From the NCBI GenBank assembly GCA_024704765.1, contig JAKMXF010000297.1, positions 364,921-428,920 of the forward strand: a stretch of DNA of 64,000 nt, read 5' to 3'. Position 1 is the first letter of the stretch. Each line of letters opens with the position of its first letter. Below the pieces are notes generated by a model. That model was given only the letters and a program-made list of their open reading frames with translations. It had not been told where the DNA came from and did no database searches. Made by a program: the position numbers and the translations under genes. The DNA comes from Oopsacas minuta (Eukaryota > Porifera > Hexactinellida > Lyssacinosida > Leucopsacidae). This document shows positions 24,772 to 35,919 of the stretch, one piece after another.

Positions 24772-25282
24772 TTACAAACGTATGATATGACTCAATAATA
24801 ATCTTTCTGGTATATCATGAGCATATAAAGATCTTCAGAAGCCGATTCGTTATAGAGTTCATATGAGATATTTACTGCTTTGCATTAATTCAACGAATTT
24901 GGTTGCGAATGTCATTATTGGGGTTTGCAGCTGCAACTCTGCTCTGCAGTCAATTTATCTATGTATTTAAAAACAAATAGATATATATTCATTATCAATT
25001 CTCTTGAAAATGGGGAGAGGGGGTATATGGAAAGTGTGACAACACCATTCTTTTGTATTACAAACGAGTGACACAGGGAAGGGTAGGGGTTAAATTTTCT
25101 GGAATTTTGCGTTACATAACGTTTGAACGGGTCCCAAATATAAAAGTTGCAAATAAGATTCAAATATCTTGCAGCTAAAACATGATCCAATTAGCCAAAT
25201 AGTAAATTATACGAAAATTATACATTATATTTAGCTCAGAAATATGTAATAATATAATTGACTAAATATTACAAGTGATAAT
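24772..25282. other. Intergenic region with a dispersed repeat
   Basis: About 25100-25140 contains GCGTTACATAACGTTTGAAC, found again near 34010-34040 as ACGTTACGTAACGTTTGAAC. Both are remnants of one repeat family. Confidence 0.45.
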
Positions 25283-26104
25283 TTATTTTTTCCTCCTTTT
25301 CCGTCTAATCATTCTATACCCGCTCTTAAAACACAGATAATCTACAGAACTCCATACTGTAGTTGTAGCAGTGAGGTACCATAGAAACGGGAATACTGAG
25401 CTATCAGAGAACTCAAACACTTCTGCTAACAGGCTGGTTGTAATGAGGAGTGCCTGTAATACTGTGTTTATCTTGCTAACATAGGAGGGCGTAGCTTCTA
25501 CAGTTTTTAATTTCAAATTGAAGAATTGCTTTAGGGTTACAGGTGGGGGAAGAGATATGTAACGGAGATAAGCTCCGAACAGAACCAACCCTACATCTCT
25601 AGATATGTAGAGAATTACAAGAGGCAAGGGAAGTAAGCCAACTATACCCAACGTTATAGTTGCTGTACCAATCATTAGTTTGTCAGCAACAGGATCTATT
25701 ATAGAACCAAATATACTCGACTGTCCGTTTACATTCCTAGCTATATAGCCATCGACCAAGTCAGAAACACAGAGAACAACAAAGATGCCTGTAGCATACA
25801 TATGATTGTTATTGAGAATTAGGTAGCCAAGACCTGGAGTTGCAAGCAATCGAGCAAGAGAGATAGCATTAGGCAGAGTCAATATGTTTTCTTTGGAAAA
25901 GTTTTTGACAGATTGTAATTTAGTTTTTATCTTTATCTTATGACTTCCTAAGTTTTGTATAAACTTCTGATCTATCCTACTGACAACTCTACCTCTAGTG
26001 TATGTGTAGTTAGAAACAGAGACTAAGGGAGGGAAATTACAGGGTCTGAGGAGGGAAGGCAAGACCTTGCCAATACTTGCTGAGAATTTGAATCTGGGAA
26101 TCAT
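25283..26104 (-). CDS. CRLS1: Cardiolipin synthase (CMP-forming), mitochondrial
   Basis: A single-exon ORF of 273 aa (vertebrate CRLS1 about 300). It has a basic N-terminal presequence-like region, then NILTLPNAISLARLLATPGL, which opens the CDP-alcohol phosphatidyltransferase fold. The signature D-G-x2-A-R-x8-G-x3-D-x3-D is intact in LVDGYIARN..FGSIIDPVADK (about residues 115-143). Several TM helices follow, with a very basic C-terminus (RRKRRKK). The enzyme transfers the phosphatidyl group of CDP-diacylglycerol to phosphatidylglycerol in the inner mitochondrial membrane. An acceptor-like TTATTAG sits directly before the ATG. A PGP synthase of the same superfamily is a less likely alternative. 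Confidence 0.9.
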   Translation of the reverse strand: MIPRFKFSASIGKVLPSLLRPCNFPPLVSVSNYTYTRGRVVSRIDQKFIQNLGSHKIKIKTKLQSVKNFSKENILTLPNAISLARLLATPGLGYLILNNNHMYATGIFVVLCVSDLVDGYIARNVNGQSSIFGSIIDPVADKLMIGTATITLGIVGLLPLPLVILYISRDVGLVLFGAYLRYISLPPPVTLKQFFNLKLKTVEATPSYVSKINTVLQALLITTSLLAEVFEFSDSSVFPFLWYLTATTTVWSSVDYLCFKSGYRMIRRKRRKK

Positions 26105-26348
26105 CTAATAAGGTAATCACATCCTACTACTATAATTGGAAAAATTATAAGTACCGGTATACTATTGATTAATAAAACAGAATTGTGTGGAGATATAATT
26201 GTATGAAGTTAAGCTGGGGAACGCATACATCAATACAAATACGTACATCTATTGGAATATGCAATTTAATTAAAATGAAACAAAGAATAATGTACAAATA
26301 TCTCCAACAATTGCCAGACATAGAAACTGGGATCCATGCAACTAACAA

Positions 26349-28223
26349 TTAAGAAAGCAGACCTAGATAGTAGGAGAGGAGGTTAGTTTCCTGGTCGAGT
26401 GATATGTCAAGATAATCTTCAGATCCCTGCCAATTCGCTACGAAATCTACCACCTCTTCATCTTCAGGTTTCGGCTTAACAAAGTCAGGATCATCACCAT
26501 TAACTGTAGCAAAGAATAACTCATTAACAATAGCGTATAAATCTCCATTATGTTTGTCTATAGCAGCTCTAGCCTTAGTCTCATCAGCTCCTAAGATTAA
26601 CAGCTGAGACATCAAGCTGTCTAGTGAAGGTATTGGGTTAGTAATAATCGGGTTAACAGTAGCTCCTGCAGATTCAGAATCTATAGGGATATCTTCTATA
26701 GGAGGTGTAGGTTGTTCTGGACCTGGTGATATCTCCATCAGCTGTTGAGCTGCACTCATCAGCTGTATAGCTTGGTCCATGTCATTATTAGAAACTCTGA
26801 GAGCTCGCTTAACCAAGTCCTTAGGAAATCCCATCCCCTTCAAGAGCTTGTACTTATCAGCATCTACCTGCTCTCCAGCTGCTGTCTTCCCCAGTTTGTT
26901 TCTGAGTAAGTTTAATTTATTCTCAGCCCTGTCTTTCTCATATCTCTCTCTCAATTCAAGCTGTCTCTGTTGTATGTAGTCAATAGAAGCCATTACATCT
27001 CCCTCACATACACGTAATGCTAATCTAACATCCTTCAATTCAAATCCCATATTAATAAGAGATAGGAGAGATGATTCGTTAATCTTGATTTTTTCAGCTA
27101 GCTCTTCAGCTTTGAATAGCTTAATCTTAGCAGTGAGATGATCATCTATATGGTAAGCTACTATTCCCTGCATCAAGTACAGTCGTACCAGCAGAGAATA
27201 TTCCTGAATACTCTCTTTGTTCTTTAGCTTGCTTAGACGGGATAGATCTCTTCCGTATGAACGGTAGAATGCAGTTTCACATCTTTTGAGTCGTTCATCT
27301 GCTGAACTAAGCTCAGAGATCTGCTCCAGGTTAAGATAGCACCAACACAGGTCAAGAGAAAGGATAGCGTAGTTATCCACTACATCTAGAATACTGCTAC
27401 GGCACTGATTAAACTCTACATCAGCTTCACAGAGCAGAACTAAAGCATCTGAGTATTTGCATGCGTTTATCAGCACTTTTCCTTTTTCGTGCAGGGCCAT
27501 TGCACAGCTGAGCGCCTCCTTCTCTGTAGGAGGAAGACTGATAGGTTTTCCATTCTGATCCTGAATCTCTAAGAAGTATTGAGAATCACTAACTCCACGC
27601 TCTGCTAGCTTCTTAGCTGCTTGTTTGCTTTTCTCTACCATTTTATTCTGTTCCTGTTGAGTGTGTACTCTCTCCCTCTCTTGTAATTCATGTTCTGACA
27701 GACACACACACATTATCTTACTCATGTGTTTCACACCTTGATTAGCGATTAAGTCATCACCTGACACAATCCTACCCTGATGGATTAACTTGATGGATAG
27801 AGGGGTCAATGCATACATACTACTAGCCAGCTGTACTAGCTCATCTCCTGTTATGTGTAAGCTACATTCCAATTCAAGAGATGGGTAGTCAGGAGACGTG
27901 TCAGATTTGGTAGGTTTAAGTATTAGAGTTGCAATACCTGTTCGCTGAAACTTCATTTTAGCTGCTAGTTTTGATAACGCTACTTTTCGCAAGTGTTCAC
28001 ATGCTGTAATAAAAGTATCTTTTTCAAGACCAGACTTAGTTGAATATTTTTCAATAAATTCTTTGGAATAAGTTCCACTACCAAGTAGATCGTTTTGATC
28101 TTCTGTATACGGTACTTGCCATAGCTTAACCTCGTTTTGATTGAGTAGCCGACGTACAATTGTTAGTATATCATCACCCACTTGAGATCCCATCTGGCCT
28201 GACATGAAGTAATCTACTTCCAT
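26349..28223 (-). CDS. NUB1: NEDD8 ultimate buster 1 (UBL-UBA adaptor)
   Basis: Single exon, 624 aa from the ATG at 28223, against about 600-615 in vertebrates. Conserved landmarks: KLWQVPYTEDQN near the N-terminus, a ubiquitin-like domain (about 95-180, LHITGDELVQLASSMYALTP), the helical middle with YSDALVLLCEADVEFNQC and LDVVDNYAILSLDLCWCYLNL, and two or three UBA domains (INMGFELKDVRLALRVCEGD, LKGMGFPKDLVKRALRVSNN, and a third around LILGADETKARAAIDKHNGD). It ends in an acidic tail. NUB1 binds NEDD8 and directs neddylated or FAT10-tagged proteins to the proteasome. It lies 244 bp upstream of the cardiolipin synthase start on the same strand. Confidence 0.93.
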   Translation of the reverse strand: MEVDYFMSGQMGSQVGDDILTIVRRLLNQNEVKLWQVPYTEDQNDLLGSGTYSKEFIEKYSTKSGLEKDTFITACEHLRKVALSKLAAKMKFQRTGIATLILKPTKSDTSPDYPSLELECSLHITGDELVQLASSMYALTPLSIKLIHQGRIVSGDDLIANQGVKHMSKIMCVCLSEHELQERERVHTQQEQNKMVEKSKQAAKKLAERGVSDSQYFLEIQDQNGKPISLPPTEKEALSCAMALHEKGKVLINACKYSDALVLLCEADVEFNQCRSSILDVVDNYAILSLDLCWCYLNLEQISELSSADERLKRCETAFYRSYGRDLSRLSKLKNKESIQEYSLLVRLYLMQGIVAYHIDDHLTAKIKLFKAEELAEKIKINESSLLSLINMGFELKDVRLALRVCEGDVMASIDYIQQRQLELRERYEKDRAENKLNLLRNKLGKTAAGEQVDADKYKLLKGMGFPKDLVKRALRVSNNDMDQAIQLMSAAQQLMEISPGPEQPTPPIEDIPIDSESAGATVNPIITNPIPSLDSLMSQLLILGADETKARAAIDKHNGDLYAIVNELFFATVNGDDPDFVKPKPEDEEVVDFVANWQGSEDYLDISLDQETNLLSYYLGLLS

Positions 28224-29325
28224 TGAAATTAGATTCAAAATATTGATAAAATGTATTTGTCATATTTATAGGATATCATTACGGAAGAGTATGTACTCTC
28301 TGCTGTAATATTTCGCACGATAGGTAATGAAATTCATTTATGAAGCCAGTGATACACAACAATTTATTTTCGCGAGACATACGCGTGAACTTTTCGATCA
28401 GATGGGCAATGAGTATAGAATAATTCCCAGTATATAGAAACTTGTCAAGTTAAAGCAAATGCACTAAGACAAACGAAGTGCAAATCATTCGAAGATTGTC
28501 AAAATTCTCTATTACATGAATGAGCATTTGGTTCGTTGCTTCGCCCTTCGAGGTATCCATGACAGCTGAGGGCCTCAGGTTAGCTTAAGTATTAAACAAA
28601 CTATTTGATGTCATACCTATTTATCCCAAATCTACACTTTACGGCATTAACTCATCCATACTACGTACGTGCCCTAATGTATCAGAACGCTATAGCTCCA
28701 TCTTAGATTCTCGATAGAACTTCAGTTGAATGTCCCTTCTATTTCAGGCTCAAAATGACAATTTTAGATACGCCATATTTCCCTGACAAGCGCTCGGGTG
28801 CTTCTTTTTGTGGGCATTTTTTCTTATATATTTTTACGATTTTTGATAATACAAATGAGTTTGGGAAACTAAATTGTTGCACAGTCAAATGGGGCGAAAA
28901 TTTCATCAAAAAATTCTCCTAGAGGGTGGTGATAAATTCGTATTCATAAGTCTTGAAGCCTTTCTCTTGCCCCCGGCGCTTATTCAGTGAGATACGGTAT
29001 GAATATATACAATTCAATTGTAGTGAAGAGAGTCAGTGTTGCGAAGTGTTCGTGTCCACGTAGGGAAGAGTCAGTGAAGCGAAGTATACTCAATGCGGCT
29101 GAGTTTACATATTATCATGGATTATGGAAGTGTAAAGATGTAAAAAATGTTGAATAACCTTTAGATGAATCTTAGCCTACATAATAATAATAATAATATT
29201 TGTAAATAATTATTAAAAATTAAATACACTAGGAGCTACTAAAACGATAAATATATAAATACTAATCAAAGCTAGTCTAACATGTTTCTGTTAGTATGCA
29301 ACGAAATTCATTCACGAAAGTGATA
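28224..29325. other. Intergenic region with degraded repeats
   Basis: About 28500-28560 has a fragment of the satellite-bearing family (CTTCGCCCTTCGAGGTATCC). A short (TAA)n run occurs near 29180. No gene was seen. Confidence 0.5.
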
Positions 29326-30249
29326 TTATTGAACTTTAGGCTTTTCTTTCTTCTTGAGGGCTCTAGCGCGGATGGAGAGGGTTGCTTTTTCAGTGAGGTT
29401 AGCAATTACTAATTTGGGTAGAAGACCAGTAAGAAACACTTGGATTTCATGGGCGAAACAACCAGGAGTCACTGGTAGCTTCCCAACAGATCTCAATGCA
29501 GAATTTACATAGGAACCAGAGTCAGGGGAGAAAAAGCCTGGCCGCATCTTGCTCAATTTGGTAGAAACTATACCAGGTGGTATATATTGTATAATGATAG
29601 ATTTCTTATTCCTGTACTCATATTGTATACATCTTGTGAAGAAGCTAACAAATGCCTTAGTTGCTGAGTACTCAGCAAGCAAAGGGACCGGGTCTTCACC
29701 TGCTAAAGAACCAATGTTGATAATGATTCCTTTCTCGCATTCCAACATACGTGGAAGAACAATGCGAGTCATCTCTGCAACAGAAAGAGTGTTAACATTG
29801 ATTAGTCCTTCTAGAACATCTTTTGAAATTTCATGGAAATATTCTGGATGATCATAAGACATTCCTACATTATTAACCAGTACTCCTATCTCTAAGCCAG
29901 CTAGTTCTGATGTTAACATGTCATAAATATCACTTTTTGAGAAGTCAGCTGCTATCACCTTCGTTTCGACATTATACTTATCTCTCAGTTCTGCTGCTCC
30001 AGCCTCCAGCTTACTCAAAGTACGACTCACTAGAACAATACTCATCCCTCTCTTAGCTAATTGCTTTGCGTAAGCCTTCCCTATACCATCTGTAGCGCCT
30101 GTCACTACTGCCCACTTACCGTACTTTTTGAAGTCAATAGTTTTTGACAAGAAAAACACGTAAAAACAATACACGAGACTTAACAAGCCACACAATACGA
30201 ATTTAGCGATTAGGATGACTCCAACTAGGAATACGAATTCTGTAATCAT
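29326..30249 (-). CDS. HSD17B12: Very-long-chain 3-oxoacyl-CoA reductase / 17-beta-hydroxysteroid dehydrogenase 12
   Basis: Single exon, 307 aa. An N-terminal hydrophobic anchor (FLVGVILIAKFVLCGLLSLV) is followed by a short-chain dehydrogenase: cofactor motif VVTGATDGIGKAYA, LVNNVGMSY, catalytic Ser in IINIGSLAG, and the active-site Tyr and Lys in YSATKAF. The C-terminus is lysine-rich (ALKKKEKPKVQ), as in ER-resident members. It should catalyse the first reduction of the fatty-acid elongation cycle in the ER and may act on steroids. It closely follows the HSD17B12/HSD17B3 subfamily pattern (KYGKWAVVTGATDGIGKAYA). Confidence 0.92.
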   Translation of the reverse strand: MITEFVFLVGVILIAKFVLCGLLSLVYCFYVFFLSKTIDFKKYGKWAVVTGATDGIGKAYAKQLAKRGMSIVLVSRTLSKLEAGAAELRDKYNVETKVIAADFSKSDIYDMLTSELAGLEIGVLVNNVGMSYDHPEYFHEISKDVLEGLINVNTLSVAEMTRIVLPRMLECEKGIIINIGSLAGEDPVPLLAEYSATKAFVSFFTRCIQYEYRNKKSIIIQYIPPGIVSTKLSKMRPGFFSPDSGSYVNSALRSVGKLPVTPGCFAHEIQVFLTGLLPKLVIANLTEKATLSIRARALKKKEKPKVQ

Positions 30250-31066
30250 CTCACAATACTAAATTAATCACTAATTACTTATCATAAATAAGGTCAGAAA
30301 AGTCAATAGGACGCATTATTTCGCATTCAATACTCATTAGAGACAACCAAACGAGTCTATCCTGACTAATGACGTTGAGTTGTGGGGGCCATGTTCGGCC
30401 GCACACTCCGGACACTCCTAAATCCGGTACTGAGTGTAATGTCTGTAAGTAGTAAAATAAAGGAAGATAAAATAATAGGGCGTAATATTGCATATTTACA
30501 TTTCTGGCATATCGCAGAAATACTTTTAGCAAATGATATAAAACTATAATTACAACCACTAATATGAGCATACAACAGTGATTATGTTAGATGTTAACGT
30601 TCTACAGGTAAATCTACGAAAGCGATAGCTCCGAAATGCGGGAGACTTAACAGATACAGTACAGCCCTATTACCATGTGTTAGCCTTTACTAATACTACA
30701 ACATTTGATGTAACCACTGAAATACGGCAGATGTAACACCCGTCAAAAACTTTTGCATGACAGGCCATGTAGTACTAGCATAATATTAACAACTACTGGG
30801 AACTTAGTAATACAGGGGCTTACAACTGACATGTTTTCATAGCACCATGGATGGTGCATAATAGTTGTAAGTTCTGTATTACCAAGTTCCCGCAACTACC
30901 CATAAAGATACACAGACCAGGAGCTGTGCTCCTAATAATATTCTGACAATATAATAATAACCTCAAATATTAATAAATGGATTATCAAACATTTCTAGAA
31001 GCAATGTATATATAAATATTGAGATTTATAACTCACTACACATGGAGAGAACTAATGCAAGGTAAA
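30250..31066. other. Intergenic region with a foldback element and a doubtful small ORF
   Basis: A minus-strand ORF of 98 codons (30571-30275) starts with a hydrophobic segment (LILVVVIIVLYHLL) but has no recognisable homology or splice support. 30791-30898 forms a large inverted repeat. The rest is unremarkable. Confidence 0.4.
30791..30898. repeat. Foldback element, about 35-bp arms
   Basis: The left arm (GGGAACTTAGTAATACAG..CTTACAACT) pairs with the right arm (AGTTGTAAG..CTGTATTACCAAGTTCCC). The loop contains a smaller palindrome, GCACCATGGATGGTGC. Confidence 0.8.
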
Positions 31067-32600
31067 CTATCTTGTACCCTGTGGTGCAGGTGTAGGTACC
31101 TGTTGTATTGAACAGATCTTTGTTATATAATAGAGAACTCCACGGATAATACGGGATAAAATATCTGGACAGTAACGGTGGTTAGCAAAAGATATGAACA
31201 TCATCTCTAAGCCTTGAATGTTCAGTAGTATGTATGGGTTTGATCCTGACATTACACGCAGCTTAAAGAGACATATATTGATTAATTAACAAGCTGAAAT
31301 AATATAATAGTACATACTACATATCACATACGTATAGTAAATACAGTTTAACATTATTATATGTTGTGTATTGAACTGAAATTTCTATTTAGTACATTAA
31401 AAGTGCGGCAATTCAAAGATTGAACTATTATTTTATGCGAGTTGAGGGTATTTTGTCGAAGTGAATGTCCTCAGAGATGTGAACTCTTTGAAACGCTGAA
31501 CAGTGTCTCCTAACAAAACAAAGAGTCCACGACTTGTAATTACGGGTTTACTACAGAAGTTTGGAGGTTTGGAAGAATTCCACAAAAATAAAAATGATAA
31601 ATCTCATGGCCCAAAAATATTAGAGAACACTTCACTAAATGGAATAGTTACAGAACAGTGTTACCTTGAGGTAAGTAAAGTAAATAAAGGGTTGTAGTAT
31701 AGAAGCGTGTCCAGATGTTAAGTGTAAGATAGTGATTGGTAGAGCTAAGATCTCAAACATAGCACTGATCCTCATTAACTGAGCTTGATGGGAAGTAACT
31801 AGTTCAGAAAACTTTTTGATCTTCGGCCGCATTTGGGGTGAAAGTAGATTTACGAAACTTTTGGTAAATAACCCAATATTGAGCACTGCTGTGATTAGTA
31901 TAGGTATTGATAGAGGGAGGGTAGGGTAGCTTTTCAAAAAAATGAAAGCATAAGTGAAGGAGAGGAATGATTTCTCTAACATAGCGAATTGTATAAACTG
32001 CATGCTGAAGAATGGTATGGTACAACTTGTATACCGAAAGTAGAATCTTGCTAGATTCAGCACACAAGCTATAAATATAAATAGTTAAATACTACAACTA
32101 ATTAATTATTCAATACAATTGATGAGTATAACGTTACCGGTTAAGAAGATAAGATAGTAAGTAGTCGGTGTGTAGTAGTAGTCCTGAGCTAAACATAGAA
32201 TGATATACAACACTCCCATTAATAGTATGAAACATCTAGCACTAAAATAAGCCAATGCATCCTTATGAACAGATATGTATCTCTCGAATGGACTCTGATC
32301 ATGCTCTCTGTTAGCATTTGAATCTGAAGAAAATACATTGATTACATTAGTTAGGTAGATAGAATGGGTGGGCCGTGGGGGTAAGTAGTGTGACAACGTA
32401 TGATAGGCCATGCAGCCATGGGAGGGTATATACGTATGCGTTGGGATGTATAATTTCAGGAATTTTCGTGGTCCAATACTTGAAGGTCAAGTAGTGAATA
32501 GTTATACGTAAAACTTACTAGATCCATTCCTTCTCTCAGTATTATTGTCTTCCCCATTTTCTATTCTTGTACCGAATAATTTCGTCACAACACCTCCCAT
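31067..32600 (-). CDS. TMEM33: TMEM33 / Pom33-family ER membrane protein
   Basis: Four exons: 32600-32519, 32323-32138, 32068-31665, 31261-31067. All are in phase and give 288 aa. Membrane segments include ARCFILLMGVLYIILCLAQD and LPLSIPILITAVLNIGLF. The family signature SILQPFIYFTYL (vertebrate SLLQPFIYYRFL) ends exon 3. The C-terminal SGSNPYILLNIQGLEMMFIS matches the NPY(C)..LFNELRI region of TMEM33. The family shapes ER tubules and nuclear pores and takes part in ER stress signalling. The N-terminus has a polar extension of about 40 aa (GTRIENGEDNNTERRNGSN). The assignment rests on family text remembered from vertebrate TMEM33, with good agreement along the whole length. Confidence 0.9.
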
Positions 32601-32992
32601 AGCGTATCTATTAATTATTGATTATCTCTCTTAGAAGAACAATGTGGCGTAGATTCAGCTTCCTCAACAGTCAGCTTATTACAACAGTAAAATAGTTTTT
32701 GAATTACAGACTCGCACTTGCTCTAATAACAAATATAACTCATAGAATATTATTTCACATAAAACATTGATAGCATTTTCTTGATTAATAAATACTTTAA
32801 CGAAAAAATACCGTTGCGCATATGTACTAATTTTCATTTTACCCACAATGACGCAATCAAAGTTCATGCCCATATATGGTAGTTTAAGTTTTAAGAATTT
32901 CGGAAAAATTTGACAAAAAGGAAAAAAATTACTGTGTGTTATCAATACCACTTAATATCTACCTATTATTGAGTTCATTCGCTTCGTAAGTA

Positions 32993-33146
32993 CAGTAGAA
33001 ACCGGAGAAGACTTACACCCTCGGGAAACAAAAATTAGTATGTACTATCCGAGGGTCCACGTTAGTTTATCCGAATAGGTATTGTATTATAATGAATGGG
33101 AACTAATGGGATCAAAGAAACAGTACGTCTTATCCGAGTTCTAGTG
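32993..33146. mobile_element. TA-flanked MITE, 154 bp
   Basis: The left end CAGTAGAAACCGGAGAAGAC and the inverted right end CACTAGAACTCGGATAAGAC match closely. TA lies at 32991-32992 and 33147-33148. Relatives lie in GDH intron 2 and at 4064. Confidence 0.75.
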
Positions 33147-33584
33147 TAACAAACAACCTTGAATAAATTTGCTGAATAATATTTAGGCTTTTGGGTAATG
33201 AAATAAGTAGCTGAGGATTGAACTACTGGCGTATAATATGATTCATATCAGATATCTTTCATATAGGACCGTTATACGTATATTAGCAATTCCAACATGT
33301 GTTTCCTCCTGTTCATTGAACGACACATTTTATTCCTAAATATGGCATTGAAATATTCGTTGGTGGGCTGGGGTTCAAATACAGTACACTCCGCTTATCA
33401 GAACAGCACTGTTCCAATTGCAAAATAATTCGTTCGGATTAGTGAAATGCATTGAAACTGTCACGAAATATTTGGTTAGGCTGGACCAAATACGTATATC
33501 AGAAATATTTGGTCTGGGATAGCTTTGGCTCCGGCCAGATCGAAAAATATTACTGAAATATTTGCTCCATATGAATCCGGTGTA

Positions 33585-33760
33585 ACAGTGAATAGTGTTC
33601 CCGGTAAATAATGTTCCCCCCGAAAATTATTACCTAGGGAATATGGTTCTCCTCTGTGAAGTGCTCCCCATATTCAGTGTTCGGAGGAACATTATCCACT
33701 AGGGAATTGTGTTCCTCGAACATTATAAACTAGGGAATCATGCTCCTAGGAGCTATCAAA
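33585..33760. repeat. Degenerate GTTCC-rich tandem tract
   Basis: Loose repeats of a unit like AGTGTTCCCGGTAAATAATG and TAGGGAATATGGTTCTCC occur on alternating phases. Period and copy number cannot be fixed by eye. Confidence 0.4.
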
Positions 33761-34689
33761 AATGTGAATCCGAATTCGTAATATATACATCTATGCGGAT
33801 TAAGTCATTCCGCATGCGGAACTTGTACAAATTTAACCCGTCCCAACATCAAAATCTTAACCTGTTTCGTAAATATAAACCCAGATCCCCTCCCAACGGA
33901 AGTGTATTAACTAATGCAGACAAACAATCCCCAACATCTCTCAAAGCCTCAAATGTAGTACTTATCCCACATGCGGATTTACATTATTAATAGCTCAATT
34001 AGGGAATTTTACGTTACGTAACGTTTGAACGGCCCTTGAATTGGCAGAATGATAAATACGTACCTGATCGTATTGACGAGATTCAAGACAAATTTGTATA
34101 GCACAGGCTTCTCGTTGGCAATAGTTTGACTTATACGTTGAATTAGGACTATGCGTCTTATTAGATGAGAACAATGGCATCTATTAACTAATTCAGAATT
34201 TAATAAATATATAAGTTCTATAGTAATTCTATAGTAGTAAGTACTTAAGTGATGTATTCTAATTATTTATGTAACTTTGGAGATTCAACTCCCTCCTCCG
34301 TTTATTCCACCCCCTGTTTTGTTATATTTCCAATATTTTCCAACCCTCTCGTGTGTTCGTACCCGCAGAGTGCTGTAGTATTAGAAATTCATGGACGTAA
34401 AGTTCATTCTACACTTCGTTTAGTTCAATAGTAGCAAGTTCTCATGTACTTTGCGAAATATGAAAAACAATGCAAACACCTGCCGTATAGTATATCTGTC
34501 TCACCCGAGTGTATACTGTACAGTAGGCTATGACAGATTAATTATAGACCCTGGCCTACCAATGTTGATTTTGAAATTACATTCGATTATTAGTTGCCAA
34601 ATAGAATTTAATTCCAAAATGAACCTTAGAGAGAAAAATTCATAAAATACAGTAACTAAAATTCAGTAAGGATGATACAAAATATAATT

Positions 34690-34845
34690 TCCGTAAAAAA
34701 TTATCCCCGAGTCACGTAGTGCCGAGTATATTACCCGGTTTGTAGCGACCCAAACCATTAAAAAATATTTCTTACTTAAGCTAACCTGATGCACTAAGCT
34801 GTAGGCAGCCACCTAGCAAGCGAAGCGTGCTAGTATATGTAAATG
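34690..34845. mobile_element. Fragment of a Helitron-like repeat family
   Basis: Shares CGAGTCACGTAGTGCCGAGT, then GTAGCGACCCAAA, and the terminal CCTAGCAAGCGAAGCGTGCT with 42700-42975 in the FUNDC intron. The hairpin-like GC-rich end before CTAGT resembles Helitron 3' ends. Confidence 0.4.
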
Positions 34846-34893
34846 ACAAAATCTTATACAAAATATATTATTACAGCTAAAATTAAATCATGA

Positions 34894-35919
34894 TTAAATT
34901 TTGTTTGTATCAATTCCCAACATATCTTCACTCATTATCCAGAGTTTACGGGCAGTAGTCTTGTTGACAAACCAAAATAAATATCCTTCTGATGAGTTTG
35001 CAAAATATTTCCCTGATTTCCCTAGCACCTTATCTGACACAGCACAGTATATTGAAGTCTTAGCTCCTTGAGTAGGAGTATCCAGAAACATTCCTGATAA
35101 CAATGTATCCCGCGTCGCCGAGCTGATATTTGTTTGTACGAATCCTGGATGCACACTGTAGGTTTCTACGCCAGAGAGACGCAATCTCTCAGCAAGTTCA
35201 ACAGTAAATAATACATTGGCAAGTTTACTCTTTGCATAATTATGAGATATTCCACAGCCATTACCTCGTCTAACGTTCTCAGGAGTTAGATATGGGGTGC
35301 CTAACTTGTGGGCAATAGAGGATACATTGATAATCCTGCTGGGAGCTGATTCCTTGATTCTATTCAATAACAGGTGTGTTAGATAGAAAGGTCCTAAATG
35401 ATTCACACCGAATGCTAATTCAAATCCATCTACTGTATCTTCAGGTGTATCACTAAGGAGACCTGCATTGTTGATGAGAATATCAATTCGTGCTTCTTCA
35501 CTCAACAACTTTTGTGAGAACTCTTTTATCGATGCCATACTACCCAAATCGATTTGTCTGAAGAATATCAGTTCACTGCTTGATTCTGTTCTCAGGTTCC
35601 TTTCTGCTTCACTACCTCTCGCTTCATTCCTACATCCTATTATAACTCTAGCTCCTCTCTTAGCTAGGTCTAGAGCTGTAGCGTACCCTATACCACTGTT
35701 ACCGCCTGTCACAATAACAGTTTTACCGTCCAATCTCACTCCAGGACACTTGCGTCGTATATTAAACATATCAAATATGTGTCCATAGAAGAGAAAGTGT
35801 AAGATTGACGAAGCAGGTACAATAGACAACCAAAGGGTAGGGATGGGAATTAATAAGATTAGAGGGAAGATGAAGAAGAGAATAATTTCAATGATACAAA
35901 CAGTTTGAATTGTAACCAT
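34894..35919 (-). CDS. Retinol-dehydrogenase-like SDR, copy 1
   Basis: Single exon, 341 aa from the ATG at 35919. An N-terminal membrane anchor (IIEIILFFIFPLILLIPIPT) is followed by the SDR core: TGGNSGIGYATALDL (cofactor), NNAGLLSDTPED, INVSSIAHKLGTP (catalytic Ser) and the active-site Tyr-x3-Lys in HNYAKSKLANVLF. This layout matches RDH11-RDH14-type enzymes, which reduce retinal or related aldehydes with NADPH on ER or mitochondrial membranes. The substrate here is unknown. It is a near-identical tandem copy of 36982-38007; the protein differences are clustered in IAHKL versus MFHKI, N versus S after KSKLA, L versus S in RDT(L/S)LSG, and the last three residues. An acceptor-like TTGATTCTTAG directly precedes the ATG. 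Confidence 0.9.
   Translation of the reverse strand: MVTIQTVCIIEIILFFIFPLILLIPIPTLWLSIVPASSILHFLFYGHIFDMFNIRRKCPGVRLDGKTVIVTGGNSGIGYATALDLAKRGARVIIGCRNEARGSEAERNLRTESSSELIFFRQIDLGSMASIKEFSQKLLSEEARIDILINNAGLLSDTPEDTVDGFELAFGVNHLGPFYLTHLLLNRIKESAPSRIINVSSIAHKLGTPYLTPENVRRGNGCGISHNYAKSKLANVLFTVELAERLRLSGVETYSVHPGFVQTNISSATRDTLLSGMFLDTPTQGAKTSIYCAVSDKVLGKSGKYFANSSEGYLFWFVNKTTARKLWIMSEDMLGIDTNKI

Larger units (their letters stand above)
32601..34893. other. Intergenic region, repeat-rich
   Basis: Contains the TA-flanked MITE 32993-33146, a GTTCC-rich degenerate repeat tract (33585-33760), the ACGTTACGTAACG repeat near 34010, and a repeat fragment at 34690-34845 shared with the FUNDC intron. Several short ORFs are present but none is credible. 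Confidence 0.5.

Noticed and set aside
30275-30571. 98-codon minus-strand ORF with hydrophobic start
   Set aside because: No homology, no splice evidence, and overlapping ORFs in other frames. Kept only as a note in the intergenic entry.
33709-33990. 93-codon plus-strand ORF
   Set aside because: It begins inside the GTTCC-rich repeat tract and has no recognisable domain.
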